From positions 1 to 19,228 of the forward strand of contig PBLV01000059.1 in assembly GCA_002721895.1 (NCBI GenBank): a stretch of DNA of 19,228 nt, written 5' to 3'. The notes below the pieces were generated by a model. That model saw nothing but the letters and a program-made list of their open reading frames with translations. It made no database searches and had not been told where the DNA came from. Positions 6,755 through 13,751 of this stretch are shown one piece after another. Position 1 is the first letter of the stretch, and each line of letters opens with the position of its first letter. Origin of the DNA: Verrucomicrobiales bacterium. GTDB lineage: Bacteria > Verrucomicrobiota > Verrucomicrobiae > Limisphaerales > UBA1100. The translations under genes were made by a program, and so were the position numbers.

Positions 6755-7789
6755 TTAAACATCTGCCATCCCGCAGATTTCCAGTAATGTCTCGTGCACG
6801 GTCAAGTCGTGCTGGTAGGTCCACGCCAGCTTCTTTTCCCCGCGGACAACTTTTGCCAAGTCGGCAAACTCGGCCTTGTAGCTGCGGCCGCCTTTCAATT
6901 GCAACGTTTGGGAGCCCTTCTTGTAGGCACCCCGGGGCCGGTCAAGGTTCAGGGCAAACTTCCCACTCTCCAAGGGCTGAATTTCCATGCCCCCCTTGGT
7001 GCCGGCGATATTAAAGCGGCGCCTCGGAAAACCAAAGGGATCATTGTGGTTGCACCGCAGACAAACCGTCGCCTTTTCATATTCCAACACCGCCAGTTGA
7101 TTGTCCGCGAAAGAATCTCCCTGCGCCGCCCCCGTCCTGCGCGTAATGCCATGGATCTGTGAGGGCTTCCCCATAATGTAAACGGCCGCATCCAAAATAT
7201 GGCACGCCAACTCAAAAAATCCGCCGCCGGGAAATTGCGCCAACTCCTTGCGCATCGCCGCTCCACCCAATTTGCCCATCATCGCGTCAATTTCCATGAT
7301 CTCCCCAAACCAACCCTCCCGCACAGCGCGAAACATAAATTCAAAAGCCGGGTTATAGCGCAGCATGTAGCCCATCTGGACGGTCAAATTCTTCCGGCGC
7401 GCCATCCCAAGCAATGCCCTGAACTCCACCATGGAAGGCCCGGCTGGCTTGTCCAAGTGGATATGCTGGCCGTTGCTCACCACACGCTTTGCTGTCGGCA
7501 CCAAGTCATGCACCCGCGTTTCCACCGCCAACACCTGAAGGCCCTTGGTATTCAGCAACTCCTCCTCGCCCATAAACTTCACCCCACGAACGGAGCGTCG
7601 CCGGCCTTCATCAGGCTCCGCCACACCCACCAGTTCATAGTCCTCCGCCAGCGACCGCATGGCCTCGAGCTTGCCCCGTGCATGTGGATGCCCCAACCCA
7701 ATCTGCCCGGCCTTGATCTTGGGCGGATTCGCCCCCCTAAGTACAAACGGCACTCCTGCCGAAGCCCAAATAAATTTGCGCCGTCTCAT
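6755..7789 (-). CDS. Tat-exported Gfo/Idh/MocA family oxidoreductase
   Basis: This is a probable NAD(P)-dependent sugar or inositol oxidoreductase of unknown substrate. The 344-residue product starts MRRRKFIWASAGVPFVL, a twin-arginine (RRKFI) signal followed by a short hydrophobic stretch, so it is probably exported folded with its cofactor bound. The Rossmann nucleotide site is QIGLGHPHARG (29-39). The usual EKP catalytic motif appears as HLDKPAG with Asp113-Lys114-Pro115, a conservative change that keeps the lysine. The substrate-domain helix ACHILDAAVYIMG corresponds to the family's catalytic-His helix. The ATG at 7789 is supported by a good Shine-Dalgarno site. The gene stands alone; the divergent neighbour begins 273 bases away. 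The hairpin repeats lie downstream of its stop. Confidence 0.85.
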   Translation of the reverse strand: MRRRKFIWASAGVPFVLRGANPPKIKAGQIGLGHPHARGKLEAMRSLAEDYELVGVAEPDEGRRRSVRGVKFMGEEELLNTKGLQVLAVETRVHDLVPTAKRVVSNGQHIHLDKPAGPSMVEFRALLGMARRKNLTVQMGYMLRYNPAFEFMFRAVREGWFGEIMEIDAMMGKLGGAAMRKELAQFPGGGFFELACHILDAAVYIMGKPSQIHGITRRTGAAQGDSFADNQLAVLEYEKATVCLRCNHNDPFGFPRRRFNIAGTKGGMEIQPLESGKFALNLDRPRGAYKKGSQTLQLKGGRSYKAEFADLAKVVRGEKKLAWTYQHDLTVHETLLEICGMADV

Positions 7790-7797
7790 TTAAGCAT

Positions 7798-7802
7798 CCT
7801 CC
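7798..7802 (-). promoter_or_regulatory. Shine-Dalgarno site of the 6755-7789 oxidoreductase
   Basis: The minus strand reads GGGGAGGATGCTTAA directly before the ATG. The core GGAGG lies eight bases upstream of the start codon, a near-ideal site. It supports the start at 7789. It also contrasts with most other genes here, which have no clear Shine-Dalgarno sequence. Confidence 0.7.
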
Positions 7803-7935
7803 CCTTCGTTGACTGTAAACATACCTTCCTTCTTGCCGCTTGATGCTGAAAAATCAACTGAAATCTCCGCTTAACGAGCAACCACAAAAAAAGATAAGAG
7901 GGAAATAATTGGCCAAAAATTCCTTTAAATCATGC

Positions 7936-7964
7936 TTGCTAGCCATCGCCCAAAATGATACTAT
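7936..7964 (+). promoter_or_regulatory. Candidate sigma70-type promoter of the lectin-pseudopilin gene
   Basis: TTGCTA (7936-7941) and TACTAT (7959-7964) are separated by 17 bases, each matching the consensus at 4 of 6 positions. Transcription would start near 7971 and leave a leader of about 90 bases before the ATG at 8063. The surroundings are AT-rich, which raises the chance of a random match, so this is only a candidate. Confidence 0.3.
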
Positions 7965-8062
7965 TAGAGCTCTTAGAGAAAGCCTTACAGGCAAGCTTAA
8001 GATTGGCTTATTTTAAGGCCTTCTGCCCCCTCTAATTGCCTTGCAACTGAGAACCAGTTATC

Positions 8063-9664
8063 ATGAAAAAAATGCCTTCAACTCGCGGGTTCACTCTAAT
8101 TGAATTGCTCGTGGTCATCGCCATCATCGGCATTCTGGCTTCCATCTTGCTCCCGACATTGGCCAAGGTTCAACGGAAAGTCAGGCGCACGCAATGCATA
8201 AATAACCTCAAACAAATCGGCACCGTTTTCATCGGCTTTGCTAACGACACCCGAGGTCGTTTGCCTTGGCAATTAACCCCTGTCCTGAGAAGTGCGTTTA
8301 TGCCCGAAACAGCAAACACGGCAAACAACTCATATAAAACGGAAGATTTGGACCAAGCAGAAAAGGTCATAAAGCTAGCCGGACAAGGCAAGAACACATC
8401 CCATTCTGCGACTGTTGCATCAATTGTCAAAAAGGCGTGCGGCAGGCCGGCAAGAGACGTTGCGCGTAGTGGTCGAAAATCTTCCCTTGCGGCAAACGGA
8501 CTCAAGAACATTGCGAAATACCGGGAGGAAGCGAAAGCTGCCAATCAATCCCTCGAGCCCAACAAGATTTTTTCAATCAGCGCGATCAAATCAAATCTGG
8601 GGGATGTTGCAGTGCTGCATTCACCCTGCGATCCAGAACGCGTGGAAGCCAGCAAGAAGGCCGCAGACAGTTGGTCCAATTACACCACACAGAACCCTAT
8701 TCCAGCGAACGCCATCAGCTATGTCCTAATAGAAGGCGGCGACGTGGCCCGACCAACAACCGTCTTGGCTGCAACACGCAACTTGGAAGGCTGTGATCTT
8801 GGTCAAACTCGCTGGGTCGGCGGCAATGAGGCCACCATTCATAAAAATTCCCTTGCGCTTCTTTTCAAAAATGAAGGCCAGTTATTGATGGCAGATGGAA
8901 GTGCCCTGCTCTCAAACGACAGCGACCTATCCTCAAAAGGTAAAATTGTTCAAAACCACATAAATTCGCACGGCGGAATCAAACACGGAAAAGCCAGCAC
9001 GAGAATTCTAGGCTGCAATCAGGCTCAACTTGCCGTAAACCAAGAGGAGCAACCTGAACCAGAAGCACCAAAACCAAACAATTCCAGACTTAAGTATCTT
9101 AATCTAAGGGCGTTCCAAGCAGGGAGCACTGTTGTCATTGATAATCTAATAATTAAGGATTTGGACAAGGGCGAAACAATATTCGAAGACAATTTCTCAA
9201 ATGGCCTCAGCGACAAACTCAGGCTACACCACACAACCCCTGAAGATAATTCAAAGAACAAGGTTCAACATGGCAGAGATTTGCGACTGGAATGTACCGG
9301 CTACAGGCGAAATGGAGCAGGCGCCTACAATTCTTATGCCACTATGCACTTCAAGGAAATTCTTCCGGAAAATTTTGAAATCTCTTTCTCAGTTTACAAG
9401 TTACAGTGGGCCGGCCATTTTCACTTCAATATTGATCCAACAAATGACTTATCTAAGGGGCAAAGTGAAAATCAGGGCCTTTGTTTTATAATAGAGGGAT
9501 ATACCTTTAGATCAATTAAGCATGAAGGAAAACAATTATATGGAAAAGGTGGGTGGGACAACGACGGCCAGAGATGCACCATGAAAGCGGTAAAGAATAA
9601 AAATAAACTAAAATTCTATTTGAGCGGAAACCTAATCATAGATCATGAGCTGGATGCGAACTAA
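8063..9664 (+). CDS. Long pseudopilin-like protein with a C-terminal lectin-like (concanavalin-fold) domain
   Basis: The 533-residue product has a textbook prepilin N-terminus: leader MKKMPSTRG, cut after Gly9, then [20 protein letters not shown] with Glu at +5 (residue 14). Residues about 40-320 look like the PVC-type pseudopilin body. [12 protein letters not shown] near residue 272 corresponds to the end of the H-X9-DG motif, but the histidine position is not conserved. A Pro/Glu linker ([11 protein letters not shown]) leads into a C-terminal domain of about 185 residues with VVIDNLII (357-364), FEDNFSNG (about 374-381) and [17 protein letters not shown] at the extreme end. These features suggest a LamG/DUF1080-like carbohydrate-binding fold. 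The start is fixed by the leader; no Shine-Dalgarno site is visible. The gene is AT-rich compared with its neighbours and ends 12 bases from the convergent LRR gene. The role is unknown; a pseudopilus-displayed sugar-binding protein is my inference. Confidence 0.8.
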   Translation: MKKMPSTRGFTLIELLVVIAIIGILASILLPTLAKVQRKVRRTQCINNLKQIGTVFIGFANDTRGRLPWQLTPVLRSAFMPETANTANNSYKTEDLDQAEKVIKLAGQGKNTSHSATVASIVKKACGRPARDVARSGRKSSLAANGLKNIAKYREEAKAANQSLEPNKIFSISAIKSNLGDVAVLHSPCDPERVEASKKAADSWSNYTTQNPIPANAISYVLIEGGDVARPTTVLAATRNLEGCDLGQTRWVGGNEATIHKNSLALLFKNEGQLLMADGSALLSNDSDLSSKGKIVQNHINSHGGIKHGKASTRILGCNQAQLAVNQEEQPEPEAPKPNNSRLKYLNLRAFQAGSTVVIDNLIIKDLDKGETIFEDNFSNGLSDKLRLHHTTPEDNSKNKVQHGRDLRLECTGYRRNGAGAYNSYATMHFKEILPENFEISFSVYKLQWAGHFHFNIDPTNDLSKGQSENQGLCFIIEGYTFRSIKHEGKQLYGKGGWDNDGQRCTMKAVKNKNKLKFYLSGNLIIDHELDAN

Positions 9665-9676
9665 TTTCAGATTTAG

Positions 9677-10855
9677 CTAAAATATTATTTGGCATTTCGG
9701 CAGACTCTCTCTAAGGCTCTCCGTCGCTCCCTCTTCAAGCGGGTTACCCTCTAAAATCAGAATCTCCAGCGAACCCAGCCCCTTCAAAGCCTGCGTGTTG
9801 GTGATTTTGTTGTTTCCCAAATTAAGCATTTTTAAGTTCTTGTGATTAAGCAAAGCAGCCACCTCCTCAACCTGATTCCCTCCCACATCGAGAGACTCCA
9901 TTTGGAGCATATTTGATAACGCCGACAAATCTATTATTCTATTACCACCCATCTTCAAACCCTTAAGATTCTGCATTTTTTCAAGACCCGAAATATCTGA
10001 GATTTGGTTTCCAGATATATCCAAAGATTCAATATTTTCAAGTGCTTCAATAGGCCTCAAATCTGTTATCTGGTTTCCGCTCAAATTTAAGGTATTTATA
10101 CTCTTAAGGCCTGAAAGCGGCCCCAAATCACCCAGCTTGTTCCGGCCAAGATTAAGGTCTTCAACCGCAACCAGCTTTGAAAGCAATGAAATATCTTTTA
10201 ATTTCCCATCGCTTAAATGAAGTCTTTTAACTTTGAGAAAATCCTCATCAGTGATAATTCCTTCCGGCTTAGAAATAGCTTTCCTTATCGCAGCCTCTAT
10301 AACCCTATGATCTGGATTATTTGGATCAAATGGGCTTGCGGGACCTCGAAAAAAGTAAAACCAAACTATACTAACCAAGGCCGCGAAACCCGCAACCCCT
10401 CCAGCAAGAACCAATATTCTGGATGGGGCATTACCAGACTTAGGCGCTGACTTGGATTGTTTTACGTCTTCCTTCTTCGCTATAAAAGATTTTGCGGACG
10501 CCGCTGCCGGAGCAGAGGGGGTTGCCCTCGTAACCACAACGCCAGGGATTTCCGCAAGCAGCACCCAGTCAGTCATACCGTCACAAAAACCATGCGCTGT
10601 GGGCTGTACATTACCCTTCGACAACTCGGCATTTAGTTGATCCAGTGTGTATGGGCCTTGCTGTTCCCCATTCTGGCTGACATGAATCATGGGTTCGGCA
10701 GCCCCAATAAAATCCCCCACCGTCCGCCACTCCTGACTGCCTTCCTGAATCGCCGGCTCAGAAACCAAAACCTGCCCCGCAGCCACCATGTCCCGGATGT
10801 TTTCAACCGGGTAGGGACCAATGTACTGGTCGCGCCTATATAAATATATATTCAT
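9677..10855 (-). CDS. Membrane protein with two GYF_2 domains and seven leucine-rich repeats
   Basis: The 392-residue product has no known function. Order of parts: GYF_2 domain 1 (about 1-50, GPY 13-15, Trp43) and GYF_2 domain 2 (about 56-102, GPY 67-69, Trp97). A Ser/Lys/Ala-rich linker with many lysines follows, then one transmembrane helix (about 147-169). After it comes an internalin-like cap (HRVIEAAIRKAI...ITDEDF) and exactly seven 22-residue leucine-rich repeats (209-362) of the form LxxLxLxxNxIxDLxxLxxLxx, closed by a short C-terminal cap. Positive charges before the helix suggest GYF domains in the cytoplasm and LRRs outside the inner membrane. GYF_2 domains are frequent in PVC genomes and probably bind peptides; LRRs bind proteins. 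The gene is AT-rich and converges with the lectin-pseudopilin gene, which makes that protein an obvious candidate partner. No Shine-Dalgarno site is visible. Confidence 0.85.
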   Translation of the reverse strand: MNIYLYRRDQYIGPYPVENIRDMVAAGQVLVSEPAIQEGSQEWRTVGDFIGAAEPMIHVSQNGEQQGPYTLDQLNAELSKGNVQPTAHGFCDGMTDWVLLAEIPGVVVTRATPSAPAAASAKSFIAKKEDVKQSKSAPKSGNAPSRILVLAGGVAGFAALVSIVWFYFFRGPASPFDPNNPDHRVIEAAIRKAISKPEGIITDEDFLKVKRLHLSDGKLKDISLLSKLVAVEDLNLGRNKLGDLGPLSGLKSINTLNLSGNQITDLRPIEALENIESLDISGNQISDISGLEKMQNLKGLKMGGNRIIDLSALSNMLQMESLDVGGNQVEEVAALLNHKNLKMLNLGNNKITNTQALKGLGSLEILILEGNPLEEGATESLRESLPKCQIIF

Positions 10856-10868
10856 ATTACACGAAAAT

Positions 10869-10894
10869 CATGCCCAGCCTAACTACTAGGCATG
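10869..10894 (-). terminator. Possible hairpin terminator after the 10949-12238 gene
   Basis: CATGCC (10869-10874) pairs with GGCATG (10889-10894). An alternative inner stem pairs GCCTA (10877-10881) with TAGGC (10887-10891), so the two foldings compete at the shared bases. On the minus strand the outer stem is followed by ATTTT, a weak U-tract. It sits in the 93-base gap between the end of the oxidoreductase gene and the start of the LRR gene, where a terminator is expected. The stem is short, so confidence is low. Confidence 0.35.
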
Positions 10895-10948
10895 GCCAGT
10901 CAAGAACCTATAATGAACATCTTAAAAGCAGGGCTCTATTATTTGAAT

Positions 10949-12238
10949 TCAAAGACTCCAACCCTTGCGATATTTGTGATGTATAAACTGGTCTGCCTCC
11001 GGGCAATTCGTAGCCTTGAGTTGCTTGGCGTCCCATTCGAGTTTCTTGTTGCCTACGCGATGGGAAACAATACCCAGAAGGGCGCTTTCCGTGAGTGGAC
11101 CAGCGTAGCCGAAATGGCAGGTGGTCGCCCCCCCTTCCTTGCAGGCCTTGATCCACTCCGCATGGTGGCCAATCGATTTGGGGATGTAGGGCTTTGGCGG
11201 CTTCACCTCGGCAGCCGCATCCGCGAGCATCACTTGGTGACTGCCGTAGTTGGAAAACAATTGACCTTTGTCGCCAAAGAACATCACGCCGCTCTTCCAT
11301 TTTTTGCGCTGCTCATCAGTGAGGAAATCCGGCTTGTCCCCACCTTGATACCAATGGAGCGTCACCGGCGGTTTCTTGCCGCGCGCCGGATACTCGTATT
11401 TGACACGCATCTGAACGGTTGCACGTTCCGGGCGAACCTCGCCCTGATGACAGTGGACAGTGTCCGGATACTTCAGGTCCAGCGCCCAAAACGTAAGGTC
11501 GCTGAAATGGCACCAGAAATCCGCGAGTGTCCCGCCGCCAAATGCCCAAAAATGCCGCCAGTGAAAGGGCGCGTATTCCTTGCGGAACGGCCGGTAAGGC
11601 AACGGCCCCAACCACAGGTCATAGTCCAAATTCTCCGGCGGCGCACTGGGCGCGGATAGGCCCACATTCCCATAAACCGCGTTTGCCCACACGTGCACCT
11701 CCTTTACCGGCCCAATCAGTCCGGATTGCACCGCTTCCACCACGCGCCGATAATTTTCGCCCGCATGAATTTGGGTGCCCATCTGTGTCACCCGTTTGTG
11801 CTTGGCAGCCGTCTCGGCCATGGCCCGGGCTTCACTGACGGTGTGGGTCAGCGGCTTTTCACAGTAGAGATGGTGGCCCGCCTTCATCGCGTTGACCCCG
11901 ATGACCGCATGGGTGTGATCCGGCGTGCTGCATACCACGGCATCCAAATCCTTCCGCTCCAGCATCTTGCGCCAATCTGTGTAGGTCGCCGCACCGGGAT
12001 GGCCCTTCTTGGCAGCGGCCAGACGGGTGGTATCGACATCGCACAACGCCGTGATATTTTCTTCGGAGACACCATTCAGGTTGCGCCCGCCCCGGCCAGC
12101 CACGCCCACCACGCCAATACTCAGCTTGTTGTTCGCCGCGCGAACCCGACTAAACAAACCGTCAAAGACCAGCAGTCCGCTGGCAACAGCAGATTGCCCC
12201 AGAAATCTGCGGCGTTTAATTTGTATGTGTTCGTTCAT
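10949..12238 (-). CDS. Tat-exported Gfo/Idh/MocA family oxidoreductase (DUF1080-coupled)
   Basis: This 429-residue dinucleotide-dependent oxidoreductase has a twin-arginine signal (KRRRFLGQSAVASGLLV, Arg9-Arg10-Arg11-Phe12-Leu13), typical of periplasmic members in this phylum. The Rossmann loop is IGVVGVAGRGG (41-51), the catalytic EKP motif is CEKPLTHT (Glu127-Lys128-Pro129), and the C-terminal domain has the bacterial type (DYDLWLGP, FGGGTLADFWCHFSDL). The ATG overlaps the stop of the upstream tandem-DUF1080 gene by four bases (ATGA, 12235-12238), so the two are probably translated together. Family members paired with DUF1080 proteins take part in C3-oxidation routes of glycosides; that role is likely here but the substrate is unknown. 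It is not close in sequence to the 344-residue family member at 6755-7789, so this is not a recent duplication. Confidence 0.88.
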   Translation of the reverse strand: MNEHIQIKRRRFLGQSAVASGLLVFDGLFSRVRAANNKLSIGVVGVAGRGGRNLNGVSEENITALCDVDTTRLAAAKKGHPGAATYTDWRKMLERKDLDAVVCSTPDHTHAVIGVNAMKAGHHLYCEKPLTHTVSEARAMAETAAKHKRVTQMGTQIHAGENYRRVVEAVQSGLIGPVKEVHVWANAVYGNVGLSAPSAPPENLDYDLWLGPLPYRPFRKEYAPFHWRHFWAFGGGTLADFWCHFSDLTFWALDLKYPDTVHCHQGEVRPERATVQMRVKYEYPARGKKPPVTLHWYQGGDKPDFLTDEQRKKWKSGVMFFGDKGQLFSNYGSHQVMLADAAAEVKPPKPYIPKSIGHHAEWIKACKEGGATTCHFGYAGPLTESALLGIVSHRVGNKKLEWDAKQLKATNCPEADQFIHHKYRKGWSL

Positions 12239-13626
12239 GGGTTTTCCTTTTGTGTTTCCGCGGGCGCGGCAGGATCAGGGATGGATATTTCCCGAATGTA
12301 GATATTGCGGAACCAAAGGTTGTTTCCGTGGTTCTGCAGTTCAATGGGGCCGGAGCGCAACAAGGGCTGAGCACGATCCCAGAAATTTTCCAGCACGGTA
12401 TCTTTCACCACCAGTTGGTTGTTCAAGAATACATGAACCCGGTCCTGCACCATGAGGATGCGAAAATGGTTCCAGCTTCCCGTCAGGTGGTCTGCCACGC
12501 GCAGAGGCGTACTCCGATTCTGTTTGTTGTTGAACAGCCCGCCGCTGCCCACCGCGTTGCGTTCGCTGGCGCGCGGATCCCAGATCTGAACCTGTGGTGT
12601 GCCACGCAAATAAATCCCGCTGTCCCCCGCCTCCTTGATTTTCCAATCGACCAGCAATTCATAATCCTTGTAGTCCCGAACTGTCTGCAGGCTACGCCCT
12701 TTTCCGTCGAAAGCCAGCGCACCACCCTCCACCCTCCAGTGCGCCGTCATGTTGGCATCTGCTTCAGCCTGTGCCGTAGTGCGTTCATTCGATGCCAGGT
12801 CCGCCCGCTTGTATGGATTATCATTCGGCTGTTTCATCAATCCCTGCCAACCCGCCAAGTCCCGGCCATTGAACAAGGGACGAAACCCGTCTGTCGCGAT
12901 GTTGTTGACAACGGGACGAGCGATTTCCCGAATCCTGATGTTGGCAAATTCCACGTAGTCATTGTGCCCCAGAAAACCAATATGACCGCGGTCACGCAAA
13001 AGGCCGGGGTGCTTGCGCAACTTGGCAGGGTCAGTGATGGAGTTGATATCCACATTCAGAATTTCCCTTCCATTCAGAACCACCCGGACGTGCCGCCCCA
13101 GCACGACCACCTCCTGGCGGTTCCATTCGCCAGCCGGTTTCAGCACGCCACGCCGGGCCGCGGCCACGTTATAAAGCGAGCCATGATACTGCTCTGGCTT
13201 CAGAGTCTTGCCGTTCTTTTTCTCCCACCCGGCGCCATCCAGAATCTGCAATTCCATCCCCTCATAAGCCAGACTGCCCGCCTGCATCGGCGCACGTATA
13301 GCCAGGCCATTGTTTGATCCTTCCTTCAGCCGGAAATCAAACCGCAACACGAAGTCTCCATACGCCTTTTCTGTCAGCAGATTTCCGCCACCGCCCGCCG
13401 CGCAAAAAATCGCCGGTGTGCTCACCCCGTTTTTCACCACGTTGGTCACCCCGTAACCGTCTCCCTTGGGATTCAGCAAGGCCCATCCCTTGAGTGAGCG
13501 GCCATCAAAAATGGAGACAAATCCCTTCTCTCCCGTCTCCAGCCATTGGCATCCCGCACCCGCCAAGACCAGTGGCAGCAGCACCAACACTCGTGAGAGG
13601 GAACATCCGTTGAAGTATCGCATCAT
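12235..13626 (-). CDS. Secreted protein with two tandem DUF1080 (3-keto-glycoside hydrolase-like) domains
   Basis: The 463-residue product has a hydrophobic leader (VLVLLPLVLAGAG) ending at Cys26. The -3 residue is Gly, so the lipobox is not canonical, and either a lipoprotein or a cleaved secreted protein is possible. Two concanavalin-like DUF1080 domains follow. Domain 1 (about 35-238) has FVSIFDGRSLKGW, NNGLAIRAP and MELQILD. Domain 2 (about 246-449) has FRPLFNGRDLAGW, DSGIYLRGTPQVQIWD and GPIELQNHGNNLWFRNI. DUF1080 proteins are now known as 3-keto-glucoside/disaccharide hydrolases, and many are periplasmic. A single domain is usual; the duplication could widen substrate choice or leave one copy for binding. 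The start is the first of two adjacent ATGs (13626 or 13623). It is coupled to the downstream oxidoreductase and divergent from prc. Confidence 0.87.
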   Translation of the reverse strand: MMRYFNGCSLSRVLVLLPLVLAGAGCQWLETGEKGFVSIFDGRSLKGWALLNPKGDGYGVTNVVKNGVSTPAIFCAAGGGGNLLTEKAYGDFVLRFDFRLKEGSNNGLAIRAPMQAGSLAYEGMELQILDGAGWEKKNGKTLKPEQYHGSLYNVAAARRGVLKPAGEWNRQEVVVLGRHVRVVLNGREILNVDINSITDPAKLRKHPGLLRDRGHIGFLGHNDYVEFANIRIREIARPVVNNIATDGFRPLFNGRDLAGWQGLMKQPNDNPYKRADLASNERTTAQAEADANMTAHWRVEGGALAFDGKGRSLQTVRDYKDYELLVDWKIKEAGDSGIYLRGTPQVQIWDPRASERNAVGSGGLFNNKQNRSTPLRVADHLTGSWNHFRILMVQDRVHVFLNNQLVVKDTVLENFWDRAQPLLRSGPIELQNHGNNLWFRNIYIREISIPDPAAPAETQKENP

Positions 13627-13638
13627 TGCAGGTATATT
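13610..13638 (+). promoter_or_regulatory. Candidate sigma70-type promoter of prc
   Basis: TTGAAG (13610-13615, 4 of 6 to TTGACA) and TATATT (13633-13638, 5 of 6 to TATAAT) are separated by 17 bases. Transcription would begin near 13645, giving a leader of about 107 bases. The -35 lies inside the start of the divergent DUF1080 gene, so the two divergent promoter regions would overlap. Confidence 0.42.
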
Positions 13639-13751
13639 GTGGTGAACCAGACGGCCAGAATTGTCCCCCCCGTCTCGTCACGCAAGGCAGAAAATCTGGG
13701 AATGGTTCTTTGTTGCCAGCGGCACAAAACACACGCACGATCACGACGCCA

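Noticed and set aside
7980..8009. Stem AAGCC/GGCTT in the leader of the lectin-pseudopilin gene as a riboswitch or attenuator
   Set aside because: Five base pairs with a 20-base loop and no further conserved structure; too weak to call a regulatory RNA.
9665..9676. Shared bidirectional terminator between the convergent islet genes
   Set aside because: The 12-base gap and its flanks are AT-rich but show no stem of useful length.
12250..13317. Long plus-strand open frame (355 codons) opposite the tandem-DUF1080 gene
   Set aside because: The minus-strand frame has two clear DUF1080 domains and a signal sequence; the plus-strand product has no recognisable motif and is a shadow.
13626..13751. 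N-terminal extension of prc from a TTG codon
   Set aside because: It would add 42 polar residues before a clear signal peptide that begins at ATG 13752, and would overlap the start of the divergent DUF1080 gene.
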